Position numbers and translations under genes: made by a program. The notes beneath the pieces were generated by a model. It was not told where the DNA came from. It did not search any database and saw nothing but the letters and a program-made list of their open reading frames with translations. Below, piece after piece: positions 27,403 to 38,816 of a DNA stretch of 64,000 nucleotides; within the stretch, counting starts at the first letter, position 1; every line of letters begins with the position of its first letter. This DNA is from Nymphaea colorata (Eukaryota > Streptophyta > Magnoliopsida > Nymphaeales > Nymphaeaceae). The DNA is taken from the NCBI RefSeq assembly GCF_008831285.2, contig NC_045141.1, positions 12,696,106 through 12,760,105 of the forward strand. Direction: 5' to 3'.

Positions 27403-27784
27403 GGGTCACCGAAAAAATCACCTTTCACTTCATTCTGTATTTTCTTGTGTCTTTAACATTTGCATCAAATAGTTTAGATTTTTGAACTTGATTTTATTCG
27501 ACTTCTACTCGATTGGATTCAGGCTGATTTTATGAATCCTTTTCGAAAAATGATGCGGTTCTCGAAACGACTCTGACGACCCATCTCTCTCTCTTTCTGA
27601 ATGTAATCTGCACATATTGTACTTTTCTTCTTAACTTTTGCTTCCCCTTTATTTACATCTCAGGCCTGCACTTCTGGCCACTAAGCTCATCTTCAGAAAT
27701 CCTGCTTCTTTATTTTTCGTTTTGTTCTGTCTTCCCCTGTTCTGCAACAGCAACCGGTAGCCATTAATGGTCACTTTCAGTCAG

Positions 27785-27850
27785 AGCGCACGTGCATGGT
27801 GAGAGGTGTGTGTTTTTGGAGACAGTATAAACCAGTCTGGAGACACGTGG
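27785..27850. promoter_or_regulatory. Two G-boxes around a TATA-like element
   Basis: CACGTG occurs at 27789-27794 and 27844-27849 with TATAAA at 27826-27831 on the plus strand. A 46-codon ORF (27943-28083, plus) follows. No recognised gene is attached, so function is speculative. Confidence 0.25.
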
Positions 27851-29494
27851 TAGTGGGGTTCCCTGCACTGTGGTGGTACAGTTTTAGATTTGGAGCTCCA
27901 TTAATATGCTAATAATACGAATAATAATTGAGGGAAATTGTCATGGCATTTCCTACCAGTGAAGAAGCAGAGATGGTGGGGCTGTGCTTTTTGGGAATTG
28001 AGGTCAATGGGGAAGAGAATCAGATGTTAACATTTACTAGTGGAGAAATGGTGGAGAATCAATTCCAAAAATGTTCTGATTGAAAGAAGCCCATCAGCAC
28101 CCCTGCAAGTTGCAAATTGCAGAAAATTTTGAGTGAATCGAAAGCATGATTAGCATATATGCAGACGGTGATTAGCATATATGCATGTGAAACGGTCGTA
28201 CTGTACCCATGGAAGAAAGGAAAACTATGCCCTACATGCGACGGGTATTCTACATTTGTGAGGGACCAGAAGGCTTCTTGATCATGATTTTAGGCACTTG
28301 TGGAGAATTGGAATCATCAAATGGGGAAGCTTGTCTGCATGCACACAACCATCTTCAGCTTTTACAAGTGTGCGGAATATGAATCCACTAAAAGCGCATA
28401 TAAAGAGAAAAAAGGTGTAGACCGTGCATCAAATGAGCATGTCAAAGCCAGATTCTGCTGGTTTTGACTTTAGAGAGAGAAAGAGAGACCCCAATCCTTG
28501 ATGTAGCACTCCGCTCTAGTTTGAAGACTTTATGATCTCAACTTCGATTAGTGTGAGAACTGCATGCAGCACCAACCGGGAGACCGTTACAATTTCAGAA
28601 AACGGCATGGAGCATCACAAGAAGATAAGTACTAGCATTTACAAAACACTCGGTGCTTCAGCCGGTGTCATTAGTTTCAAGAAAGAAAACTTGAAATTCC
28701 CTATGAAAATACTAAAGAAAAAATTGTTTTTACTGCATTTCCGTTACTTCCTAAATTGGGCAAGTTGGGAGATATTTTCCCATGTTATTTGAACTCCAGA
28801 TCATGTTCTAACCAAGGAGAAATCTCATTCAATTGCCAAAAGTGAGTTGATTTCTACAAACGAACCACAGTTGAAGAAACCACATACGACATAAAGTTTT
28901 TGTCCGTAGACAATAGAAACAAACAACAATTGAGCTCCCTGTGGCATGTGCAACTTGTTTGATTGTTGTGTTCTTTTCTTTTCTGTCACCCAATTGTTGC
29001 TGGCCTCTGTGTTACAAGATGAATGCCAGCTTCTCGGTTGGGACTGTGGCCAGAATTCAGAAGGCGCCGGGAATACATTGGCTCCTAGCTACGTCAAAGG
29101 ATGTGGACACCCTTGTGAACTGCCCAACATAGGACACAAAGATTTCAACTTCTGCTTCGAGGTTGAGGAACGATTTCTCCATTTAATAAAGTTATGGGGC
29201 CATGATAACATGACGAATATCATGGAGAATAGTCAATGAGTGATAAAACTAAAACAACCCACATGGTAGCTACTACACATGATCAAACAGATAGAGACCC
29301 CATCCATAGCGGGATTGCGATTACCTTTCTGAAGATGCCTAGTCTTGAAAAGTTAAAAAGCAAATGGGTAGACATAAATTGTGGCTTCATTGCCACAAAC
29401 AAATAAAAATTCACAATTATTGCTTTCTCTATACATTTTCGTTTTGCTTTCTGCGGATGTCTGCATTTTTGCATAGTGAAGAGATAACGTCGAG

Positions 29495-32400
29495 TTATGG
29501 TTGGCCTCTGGACTTTTCTGCAGTGAATTGTGGAAGATAGAGGATAGCAATTACCCCGCTGGCAAAGGCTGCAGCAGATCCCACAAACAGAGAGGGAGAA
29601 TTCCCACCGCCTAGCAGCTGATCCCATGGTCCACTCAACAAGGACACTATCATCTATTCACAAAAACACAAGGCTCAGCCTCCATCTGAGGATGACAACA
29701 AATAAATAAATAAACAATGCACGGTATCTTTGGCATTTCAGCACCGGCGATTCTTTTTTTGTCAACAACCGGGTGGCAAATTTCCCACCAAAAAACAATA
29801 ATAATAGATGGGACTGGCTTCTGACCACCTATATATAAATACACCAAGTTGGCCCATTCTGCTTTTGAAGCATTTTTTGGCGAAAAACAGATTGAAGTGA
29901 CCCAAGAAAGTCAACTGGGAGAAAAGAAAATAGACTAAGATGAGATTCTTAATATCAGGCCATTAGGTCCTTTTGATGAGTGGCTGAGATCCAGGACTTT
30001 ATCCCTTCATCTGCTGATGCGAACAAGAAAGATTGAAGAGTACCAAAGCGAAATTTAAAAAAGGCTGCTTCATGGTCAAATTCAGATATCCGTTACACAG
30101 CTTTGTCGATAAAACTAAAACTATGAGGGTCTCAGAACGTTTGCAAACACCTCGCCCCTATTTGTGAGTCACCAAAGCAATAAAGCGCAACCAGCTTCTT
30201 ACCTGAGGAATTACTACAGATAAATTCAATATCCCCATAGCTAATCCTGTAATACAGATAACATTGACATAATGGGCACATATATATTCAAAAGTAATAG
30301 ACAAGTGGATAGATAGCATATAAATATCAAGAGTGACACCTTACCTTGACCAATTTCTAGGGATTCTGTGTGAGTGGATATCATTGCATAAGGAACGCTG
30401 TAAGTTATCTACAAAAAGGATAAGGATAATGTGGCAGGGTCTAGCCATTAGAAACGTTCAATGAAAAGAAGCAGAATATGTGATGAACATGAAGAAGAGA
30501 GTAGAACCTACAGCAAGCGGCAATCCCAGAAGAGAAAAAATACCCAATGCAGCAACAACAATTCCTTTAGGAGGAATCCCCGGATCATGAAACTGCATTT
30601 TGCTCACAATGAATGAAATCAAAAGCATTATCCAGAAGCAGAAAGACATAATAAGGTTTGAAATGCCCAAGACCAAAGCAGTCCCCCATTTTCTGCATAC
30701 TCTCTCAACTACAAGTGAAGACAGGCCAAGGACTACAGAATTAAGCAGCAAACCAAATGCCCCCATGCGCACTCCAACATAATAATAGTTGTGGACTGCA
30801 TCACTTCCTGATGGAACACCTTTATAAACCTCACGACCCATCCAGTCGGTATCAAAAAGTAGAAAGGGAAACCAGCCAAGCCACATTAATCCAGTTACAA
30901 GCATAATTAACAACATTGGTTGTGATAGGTATCTTAAAGAACCAAGTAGTTCACAAAACGAAGGATCTGGAGATTCTTCTTCATCAAAGGCCACTTGCCC
31001 ATAATTTTCTACAACATGGTTGCTGACATTTAGTGGTGCTTCGTCAGCTGCTGTTAGGGTCATGCATGTAGTGAGAGCCAGAATGACCACGCCGAGAAGA
31101 AAAGCAGATTTTAAATTTGCACAGTTGATGCCACATGCTGTAGTCAATGTGAAGGGCAATATTTTGAACCACAAGCTGTATGAACCAGTGGCAAACCCGA
31201 GTATGTTCCCCACAGCCATGAACATTGAGTAGTAAGCATTTGCACGGTGAGCTCTCCTTGGGTCCTTTCCTAGAGTAATAGAAGTATATATGATCATTAC
31301 AGGACTTTTGATTTATATACCATTAAAACAAATGCAAGGTAATTCAACCAAAGGATCCGTACCTTTTCTTCTTTTTGATAGGCAAGAGAAAGGATGGATC
31401 TTGGCAAGAAGAATCTTAATATCTTGCACCCTATCAATCCCCTCATCTCTTTTCAATCAAACACAGATGAAGTACCCATAATTGGAGATGTAGATAACAT
31501 CTAGTAATTTGCTCTCATTCGTAGTTGTTCATCTCCAAATACTCATTTACTATCATGTACAATGAACCAGTACCAAATGATGGCCACAGTTCAATCCTTC
31601 TAACTCTACATACTAGCTTTATTTCCATTCTTCTGTCCTAAATGTAAGTTGTTCTATTTTAAAGAAAATAGCTCCACTCAAGTAAAACTCTATATGCCTC
31701 TTGTTGATTCAAAGGGTCAGCATAGAACTCAAATCGAAAGATATACAGCAACACCAAAAACATCCATCAGATCCTATCTACCCTGTGGGTAGCCAGGAAG
31801 CTGACCTTTTTATTAGAAAGTATAGATTAAGATTGGCCATCAAAACTAATAATATTCAAATTTTGGCCACTCCAGAAGAATGAAGAGGCCAAACTATCTA
31901 AAGTACAGACAGGAAGATACCTGAAAGCATTTTCAACAAAAAAAAAAGGTAAAATAGTCTGCTATATCTCTTAACAAATCTCCATCAGTTGTTTGACATA
32001 AAGGCTTCCTGACTTCCACAAGGAACGTTTAGCCATCAAAGGACTGAACAAATTGCCAAACAGGTATCCCATGTAAGGTCAAAAGGTATGCCTTGGGAAT
32101 CATTCAGATTGGCATTCAGAACTTCTAATCGTTTATATAATGTATGATATACATTTTCTTTGCCTATGATGAGGAACCATAAAAAAAAAGTATTCAAGAG
32201 TTGTTATTGAGCTTGTCATTCAACTACCTTTCAGTCTTGTAAATTGGGCACCGTACATAGTGATGGTATCAGATATTCAATAGCCACATGTAACCAATAA
32301 AATGCATTTAATAGATGTTCATGAGAGATGTCCCTCATAAAACATGAACAATAAAAAAATCAATGGTTTGAAATGCATCATATGTATCCACTCACTCACA

Positions 32401-32707
32401 AATGCAACATCTAACCTAGATTGTCAAAAGTGCTCCACATATCAATCCCATCACAACATCTAACGTAGGTTATCAATAGTGCTCAACATATCAATGCTAT
32501 CAAACCAGGGCAAGAAAACCTAGATTTCCAAACTAAAACTCATCTCCGGTTGATCATATCAAATGTGTACCCTACATATATACATATATGATACATAAAT
32601 ACATATATATAACATATATAATTTATCTCACATGGGTGCGGGGTGCGGGTGCTGCTGCCGGTGCCGATGCTAGATGCGGCAAATTCCAAAGCGGGTGTGG
32701 CGAGAGC

Positions 32708-32739
<32 letters not shown>

Positions 32740-33812
32740 TATTTATATTTTTAAGCATTTTTTATCAAGGTTATTTTAATCTCATACAAAATTCAAAGTT
32801 TTATTAAATAAAATAAGGGAGGAGAGAGAGAAGAGGGAAAAATATAAGGAAAAAAATGAAAAAGCAACAAGAGAAAAGAAAAATGGGTGCACGCAGCAGC
32901 ACCAGATTCGGGTTTGACTAAGTCGAGTGCCATGTCAGACTGCACCCGCACCGACACGGGTGCACCTTCATGTTTGGCGCACCCGTGTGAATTAGTATAT
33001 AATAAAGAATAATCCTGCATACTGCAACCATGCAGACCCTGCTTACCACTTTATGACAGGAAGGATAGAGTTAGCCTGCAAGATTACTGCAAGCGGAATT
33101 CTCAAAAATTTTCTGTATTATCAAAACCTTAAAACACAGGAATTGACTCAAGCCATGGAAGAAACTAAGTTAAGGATTCCATTTATAGGTATGAGAGTAT
33201 GGATTTTTTTAATTGTACATCACTTAGTGGTACTTTTCTGGAAATTGTCTGCATGGATTTGAGCCAAATAATTTGCTTAGTAAGAATAGATCATTGGATA
33301 ATCCATTTACAGAACATTAGTATGTATTCAAGGGATTAGAATAGCCCATAATGTACGAGAAATAGCATGATTGGGGAACCAACTATTTAACACGCACCAT
33401 GCATTCATATATGTGTGTGTGTCTTCCAAGTATTGTGCCTTCCAAGGTTGTGCCTACCCCCTTTCAACTAAAGGAACATGTTGCATGGGAATGTGGTTTG
33501 AAGGACATAGGCATGGCAGAACCCACTTTAGAAGGCACAACTCTCTCTCTCTCTCTCTCTCTCTCTGCCACACACAACCACCACCACCCCCCCCCAAAAA
33601 AAAAAAAAAAATTGCGTACTGTGCAAACAAATCATCAATGAGTTACAAAAGTCACCACGTGGCAGTTCATACTTGCCTTTTGATTTACATCTAAGTAGTA
33701 GACCACTCACCACAAGTAAACAACTATCAAGCAGCCTGTTGCTTTAATCACTCAAGGAACAAAGTAATATTGATGACCAAAAACAAAACTAGTTGGTGGA
33801 GTTTGGTATGTG

Positions 33813-33857
<45 letters not shown>

Positions 33858-36800
33858 CACATAAAGAAAAAATTCAACCCATGAAGGGAACTCATTGTAA
33901 TCTCCCTTCTTTCTTGCCTTAATTTTCCTTTTAAATGAGTGTGTGCATAATCCATCTAGATAGGAGAAAATGGTGAGCCCTTGGAAGTAGAGAATGAGGA
34001 TGATCTTAAGCCTTCCAATTATACTCCTCCTGATGATGGCATAATATAGGCATGGCTACTTCAAGGATGAAAGGAAAAAAACAATGCATACAGGAGGCAG
34101 CACTAACAGGTAGCTCTTAACAGGGGAAAAAATAAAGAGGTGAGACAGGTGGTAGGTCTTGCAGGATAGCACCCAGTTATACAATAAGTGTTTAGGCACC
34201 GATAACAAGTTTTTTCCTTCTCAAACCACTCCAAGTTCTCAACATGAACATTTGGTAAAAAAATCAAGTAATGCAATTGGGGGATGGTGTTATGATGCAT
34301 GCATTCCATTTCATTCAGCAAAGTCATTTCATTTTCAGGCTATGGCAGACAGGAGTTATTTCCATAGACCGGGGTTATAAAATTTTCTCCTACCATCAGT
34401 CGAGAGGAAAAAATTTTTATGCAAATGTTAAAGAAGTAAAAAGGAATTGGAGAAAAACAGGATCCAGCGGCAACACAGATGGATAGACAGATATCCTGAC
34501 AAGAGTGTTATGATAATTTTTCTTACCTAACAGGATTATTTTTTGAAATTTATTAATTTGTCAAATACTCAAACTGTTGTTCTGTTTCATGTTTTTCCAT
34601 GATGTTGTGAAAATAAGTTTATCATGGGCTACCTCTATGAAGCTATGGCAAAGAAAAAGAGGCTATCAAGAAGCACCCCAAAGGAAAGGAAAAGTTGTAT
34701 ATGATCATATGGAGAATCATAGTGAGAGGTGCACTGGGTAACTTCATCATGTCTTTCATGCAGCAACATATAAATTAAATTCCGCATTGAGATATTCCCA
34801 ACATTTAAAATAGACAGAGAAGTGAACAAAAGTTCATTAGACTACACTCAGTCATTAATTACTGAGACTGACATACAAGACGTCATTCACTGTGGAAGGA
34901 AAATATATGGTAATTGCCAATGTCACATCAGAAGAAGTGTAACCATTCGAAACAAAATAACAACATGCCCAGGTATTAAACACAAAATTTCAATTTATCT
35001 TTCATAATTATATTTTAGTAATCGAATTTTTTACTACCAGTTCAATGGAGTTGGTTGTGAATCGACAAAAAGGTTAATTTTTTTTTGAAGAAGAAGAAGA
35101 TAGATGTAAAAATATAAAAAATAATTAAAAATAAGAAAATTCTTAAAACATTTAAAAAGTAGTTTAAAATCTATACATGGCATAATGGCACTCTTGAATG
35201 GCCACAGAATCGAAATAGTTTACCACTGATTCAATTTTAATATTCTTGCATTGATAACATCGGGGGAACTACCCAAACCTTAGGCTTAGCAATTAAAATT
35301 CTCAATTAAACTTGCAGTGCAAGCGACTGTGAAAGAAAGTAGGGTGTTATCCAACAAATCCAATCTCCATAGAAAAAGAAATAGACTAGAAAATGTTGAC
35401 ATGTTATGTATGTCTGGGTTCGGGTCTGGACCTTATCCAACCCGCAGTCTAAGTTGGGTCCTTTTAAAAACCTGTGTAACCCTATTTCTAAGTGTTAATG
35501 AAAATTGAGAAAGAGAGAGAGACCGGCAGCTAGTGGGCGCCAGAATCATCTTCACCACCGTAGTTTTTTCCCTTGAGTCGAGGGTTTTCCAAGTTACATT
35601 CTTGTTCAGTGTGTATTTTACTTTTCTTCATGGTATCAGAGCAATCATCACTTCATTTAGGTATGGTATAATATAGCTAACATACACTTGTTTGATAAGT
35701 TGATCCATTAATATACACTTATTTTGTAATATACATTTTAAGATTTTCACTCATTCATTTTACACAATTAATAAAAACTTCAACAAAAAAGCATAAAGTG
35801 CTGAGCTAGTTGTCCCTATTAGCTTAGAACACTTCAATGTGCTAGATTCATGGATTGAAGAAAAAAACCTGCCACCTTATCCCAGGAGGAAGATTTGAAC
35901 CATTCAACATACAACTAGCAGAGAGTTTATTATGAGGAGCCTATATACATAGGAAAAGATGTTGAAAGAGATGGTCAAAACGAAGATAAAGACGAAGATG
36001 ACAGGTTTATCTTTTGGGATATCTAACACTTTAAGCTTATTTCTTATCGGGTTATGAATTTATGTGACTTATGCATGTTAAATTAATGTGTTCATAGCTA
36101 TATTTACATATGACATGTCTTAAACATATTTTTCTTTACTTTTCCTTTTTTTTTATTTTTCTTATTTTCCTTGTTTTTACAATTTTTTTACGATTAAAGA
36201 ATAAATTTATGATTGTAACTAATGACCAGAACGATGTAATTTAAATTGCACGCTTTACAACATTGGGTCTTTGTACTTAAGAATAATTTTAAGGAAGTAA
36301 AGATTATACTACCCTGCCCATCAAACGTGCTCTCAAGGAATTAGCCATTCCATAATGTGATTTGCGCATAGAAAAATGCTAGTCCCCATGCTCAACAACA
36401 TGGGAAGTGGATTCATAACGTTTCTTCTGTGAAATGCATCTTCGATTTGAATCGGTTGAATCAGGCCGATTATCGTATCGGCTGGTTCTCATAATACTCA
36501 TTTCGACTAGGTTGTATGAACTATGGAACAAGGATAACATGTATCCGTCTGATGAATAAGGATATAACAGTTCCTTTTTATGGTTATCTACGATAAAGTG
36601 TACTTGTTTTAACATCTTCTAGCACTCATGGTGCAAACGAGAGTGACTAATTTGCAAAATCTACATAAGACAGGGACAACTTTGTAATATAAAGTCGATA
36701 AAGCAGGAACTGTTCTGATAAAAAATAAATAAAAGAAAAAAAAGGTGCAGTGCAACTGCAACTTCAGCCCGAAGGTTGCTCTCGTGCTCTGTCAAAACCC

Positions 36801-37465
36801 TAAACCTTAACGGAGTCTCAGTTCAAGGGGAAACCAAATGTAAGAGATCAAAAGCACTTCAATAGCAAGGAGAATGAGGATGATCAGTAAAATTTTCATG
36901 TGTAGAAAAACAAGCGTGGGAAAAGGCCGGAAGAAGAACGCTTGCCAGTAAAATCAGCGAGGAGAGCTCTGCAGGGCCCCTGGATTAAGTTGTTGGCGAC
37001 GTCGAGGAGCCAGAACCCCAGCACGAACACCGTGATCGCCCGTGGCCGCAGCCTCGCTGTCGAGGAATCTCCGAGAACGGAACCGATATCGGAAGAGTAG
37101 CCGATGGTAACTACGGCGAGGGCGATGGCCAGGGCCCCCCCGGCGATAAAGGGGCGGCGGCGGCCCCACGGACTGGCGCAGCGGTCGCTCAGGTGGCCGA
37201 CGAGCGGCTGGACGACCATGCCGGAGACGGGGCCACAAAGCCAGACGAGGCTCGACCATGCGTGCGGGATGCCGAGTTCCTGTACGTAAGGCGTCAGCAG
37301 CGACAGCTGCAGCGCCCAACCGAACTGGACCCCGCAGGCCACCGACCCCGCTCGGAAGAGGCGCCTCAGCGGCACCCTTCGATACCCCAGCGTTCCACTG
37401 CTACTTCGTCCTCCTCCTCCGCCTCCTCTCCCTTCTTCCTTGAACGATGACGAGGGTGCCGTCAT
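29495..37465 (-). CDS. SUT4: Sucrose/H+ symporter, SUT4/SUC4 clade (5 exons, 514 aa)
   Basis: Exons by descending coordinate are 37465-36946, 31269-30512, 30408-30345, 30246-30203 and 29653-29495. They total 1545 bp with phases 1, 0, 1, 0, giving 514 aa ending GQP and TAA. SUT4-type carriers move sucrose with protons, often at the tonoplast. The protein is an MFS/GPH carrier with about 12 membrane segments. Visible marks are [25 protein letters not shown] (about 46-70, with the conserved His68), the WGRRRPFI loop (100-107), [44 protein letters not shown], and [13 protein letters not shown] near the C terminus. The short N terminus and short central loop fit SUT4 rather than SUT1 or SUT2. The start is the first ATG; the in-frame codon upstream is GTG. 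Intron 1 (5676 bp) has a GC donor; introns 2-4 are GT-AG. A Gly run at residues 14-19 is unusual. The family is certain and the clade very likely. Confidence 0.93.
32405..32502. repeat. 49-bp tandem duplication in SUT4 intron 1
   Basis: Two copies beginning CAACATCTAAC differ at a handful of positions. Confidence 0.9.
32623..32995. mobile_element. hAT-like MITE with GTGCGG arrays, 373 bp, in SUT4 intron 1
   Basis: The left end reads TTATCTCACATGGGTGCG and the reversed right end CTAATTCACACGGGTGCG. An 8-bp direct repeat TATATAAT flanks it (32615-32622 and 32996-33003), as for hAT insertions. GGTGCGGGTGC-type arrays sit inside both ends. A (TA)n tract at about 32708-32735 lies within. No coding potential. 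Confidence 0.65.
33540..33566. repeat. (CT)n microsatellite in SUT4 intron 1
   Basis: CT tract followed 25 bp later by C and A homopolymers. Confidence 0.9.
33815..33853. repeat. (CT)n microsatellite in SUT4 intron 1
   Basis: About 19 perfect CT units. Confidence 0.9.
35394..35630 (+). mobile_element. Copia-type LTR (solo or truncated element)
   Basis: The sequence begins TGTTGACATG and ends TTCTTCA, directly followed by a tRNA-iMet primer-binding site. The 3' part (GAGGGTTTTCCAAGTTACAT, CTTGTTCAG) resembles the R/U5 region of plant copia LTRs. The left boundary is uncertain; another TG at about 35345 is possible. No gag or pol frames and no second LTR follow, so this is a truncated or TRIM-like remnant inside SUT4 intron 1. 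Confidence 0.6.
35631..35642 (+). other. Retrotransposon primer-binding site (tRNA-iMet)
   Basis: TGGTATCAGAGC is complementary to the 3' end of plant initiator methionine tRNA. It sits immediately after the CA end of the copia-type LTR, exactly where a PBS is expected. Confidence 0.8.
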
Positions 37466-37990
37466 CTCGCCGCTTTCTTCCTTTTCCTTTTCAGAGCTCC
37501 GAGGCACAGGTGCCAGGAGGATTCTGCTGCATGCACGGCAACTCAGCTGGGCTCTTTCCTTCTTTTGGAATTTCGTCCCTTCGCCGCTTCGCCTGCAAGC
37601 AAGTTCACCATGGTCGCCGATAAATGATAAATCCCCTTCATGGGGGATCGTGCGAGGTGGACGTCACAGTCACAGTGGCCGGTGGGCGGTTTCGTCCTTC
37701 GCATGGCGATTGCGTGTCCCTTTTTCTTCCTCTCCCACCGAACCGTTTTTTGCCGTTTCTTTGGAACGGCTTTCGGCCAATATCTGGGTTGGGAGCGAAT
37801 CGGATAATCAGCTAGTACCGGATCATAAATTAGCAAACACAAGAATTTGTTAAAACTCTCCTCTTCAAAATTAGTTTTCTTGTGTTTTGTCTCTTAAACC
37901 ACATTTCCCTTTTCCTCTTCATTCTTGAACCAGATTTCAGCATAAAAACAGATCGGTGGAATAGTGAATGGATTGATTGACTGATTTCAC

Positions 37991-38316
37991 TAAGGGTGGG
38001 CGCCCGGTCGGGCCATGGGGCCGGTACAAGTGGAAGACCAGGGCCGACAAAATCCGGCCCGGGCTTGGGCCCAGGCCCGATGGGCTGGCTTGGGTTGGCA
38101 TGATCGGCTCATTCTGCACATTAACATTTTAAAAATATTTTTTTATTTTGTAAATTTAACAATATATATTTTATTACTAAAAATATATTTTTTATATTTA
38201 AATAATTATTCTATTGTTTTTTATTTATAATCGGGTCTGGTCAGGCCCACGCCTGGATTTTGGGTATCGGGCCCGGGTTTACCGAGCAAGGCTGGCCCGC
38301 CTGATGCCCACCCTTA
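37991..38316. mobile_element. GC-rich inverted-repeat element upstream of SUT4
   Basis: TAAGGGTGGGC at the left and GCCCACCCTTA at the right are perfect inverted repeats. Both shoulders are filled with GGCCCGGGC-type words and the centre is very AT-rich. If TA is the duplicated target, the element is Tc1/mariner-like; this is not certain. It ends about 530 bp upstream of the sucrose transporter start codon and could affect its promoter. Confidence 0.6.
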
Positions 38317-38437
38317 CCATTAGATTTAGCTGAATCGATTACGCGTGAGCAAAAATCATTAGGAGAAATATTTTAAAAAAGTAAATGAAAATATATCAAA
38401 AATAAGTTTTGTGGTGAATGCACCAAAAATTCATTTT

Positions 38438-38816
38438 GGGGGCCTTTGATAGCATTTGATTTGAGATCATAGATTATTTGAAATCATTCCGAATCTAAGA
38501 TCCACGGAGATTTAAGGTTGGACGTCCCTTCTATCCTACCTCAAATATTAAGTTTTAGCATAAATTAAAGATCTCAATCCTTTTGTGATGTCATTATTTA
38601 AAATGTGATTTGATGAAACCTTAGTTTTGGCAAAACTTGGTTTTATAAAAGTGAGTGAGAAACCTGAACCCTCTTAAGTTATTCATGAAAAAACCCATAT
38701 TTTGAATGTGTCACCCAAGCAAATAAACAAAATTTTAAAAACTCATTACAAAATATAGATTTCATAAAACCAAGTTTCCACAAAATAGGGAATTTGAGGA
38801 TGTCATCTAAACGCCC
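38438..38816. mobile_element. MITE-like element, 379 bp, of the GGGGGNNTTTGAT group
   Basis: The left end GGGGGCCTTTGATAGC and reversed right end GGGCGTTTAGATGAC are imperfect inverted repeats. Internal sequence is rich in AAATC, ATAGATT and similar words also seen in the 14.9-kb copy. The possible target triplets TTT and TTC match at only two positions. It lies between the sucrose transporter promoter and the acyltransferase 3' end. Confidence 0.45.

Larger units (their letters stand above)
24760..29494. other. Intergenic region between MATE promoter and SUT4 3' end
   Basis: The part nearest 24760-25300 is CT-rich and is probably MATE promoter. The rest holds the three-copy tandem repeat, a TA tract at about 26909-26930 and the G-box pair. 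The 3' UTR of the sucrose transporter should lie just below 29495. No further coding gene is supported. Confidence 0.5.
31270..36945 (-). other. Intron 1 of the sucrose transporter: 5.7 kb, GC-AG type
   Basis: Exon 1 must end within ...GAT TTT ACT G, because exon 2 opens with GA AAG GAC CCA, rebuilding Thr-Gly-Lys-Asp as in SUT4 proteins. The intron's first bases are GCAAGC (36945-36940) and it ends TACTCTAG (acceptor AG at 31271-31270). No GT donor near the exon end preserves the conserved protein. The intron contains a copia LTR plus PBS, a hAT-like MITE, a 49-bp tandem duplication and several CT and TA microsatellites. Confidence 0.8.

Noticed and set aside
28946-29239. 97-codon plus-strand frame (…GHPCELPNIGHKDF…)
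   Set aside because: It looked protein-like in places, but I recognise no family, splice context or promoter, so it is not called as a gene.
37440-37853. 137-codon plus-strand frame opposite the SUT4 start
   Set aside because: It overlaps the first exon and promoter in antisense and shows no protein-like pattern.
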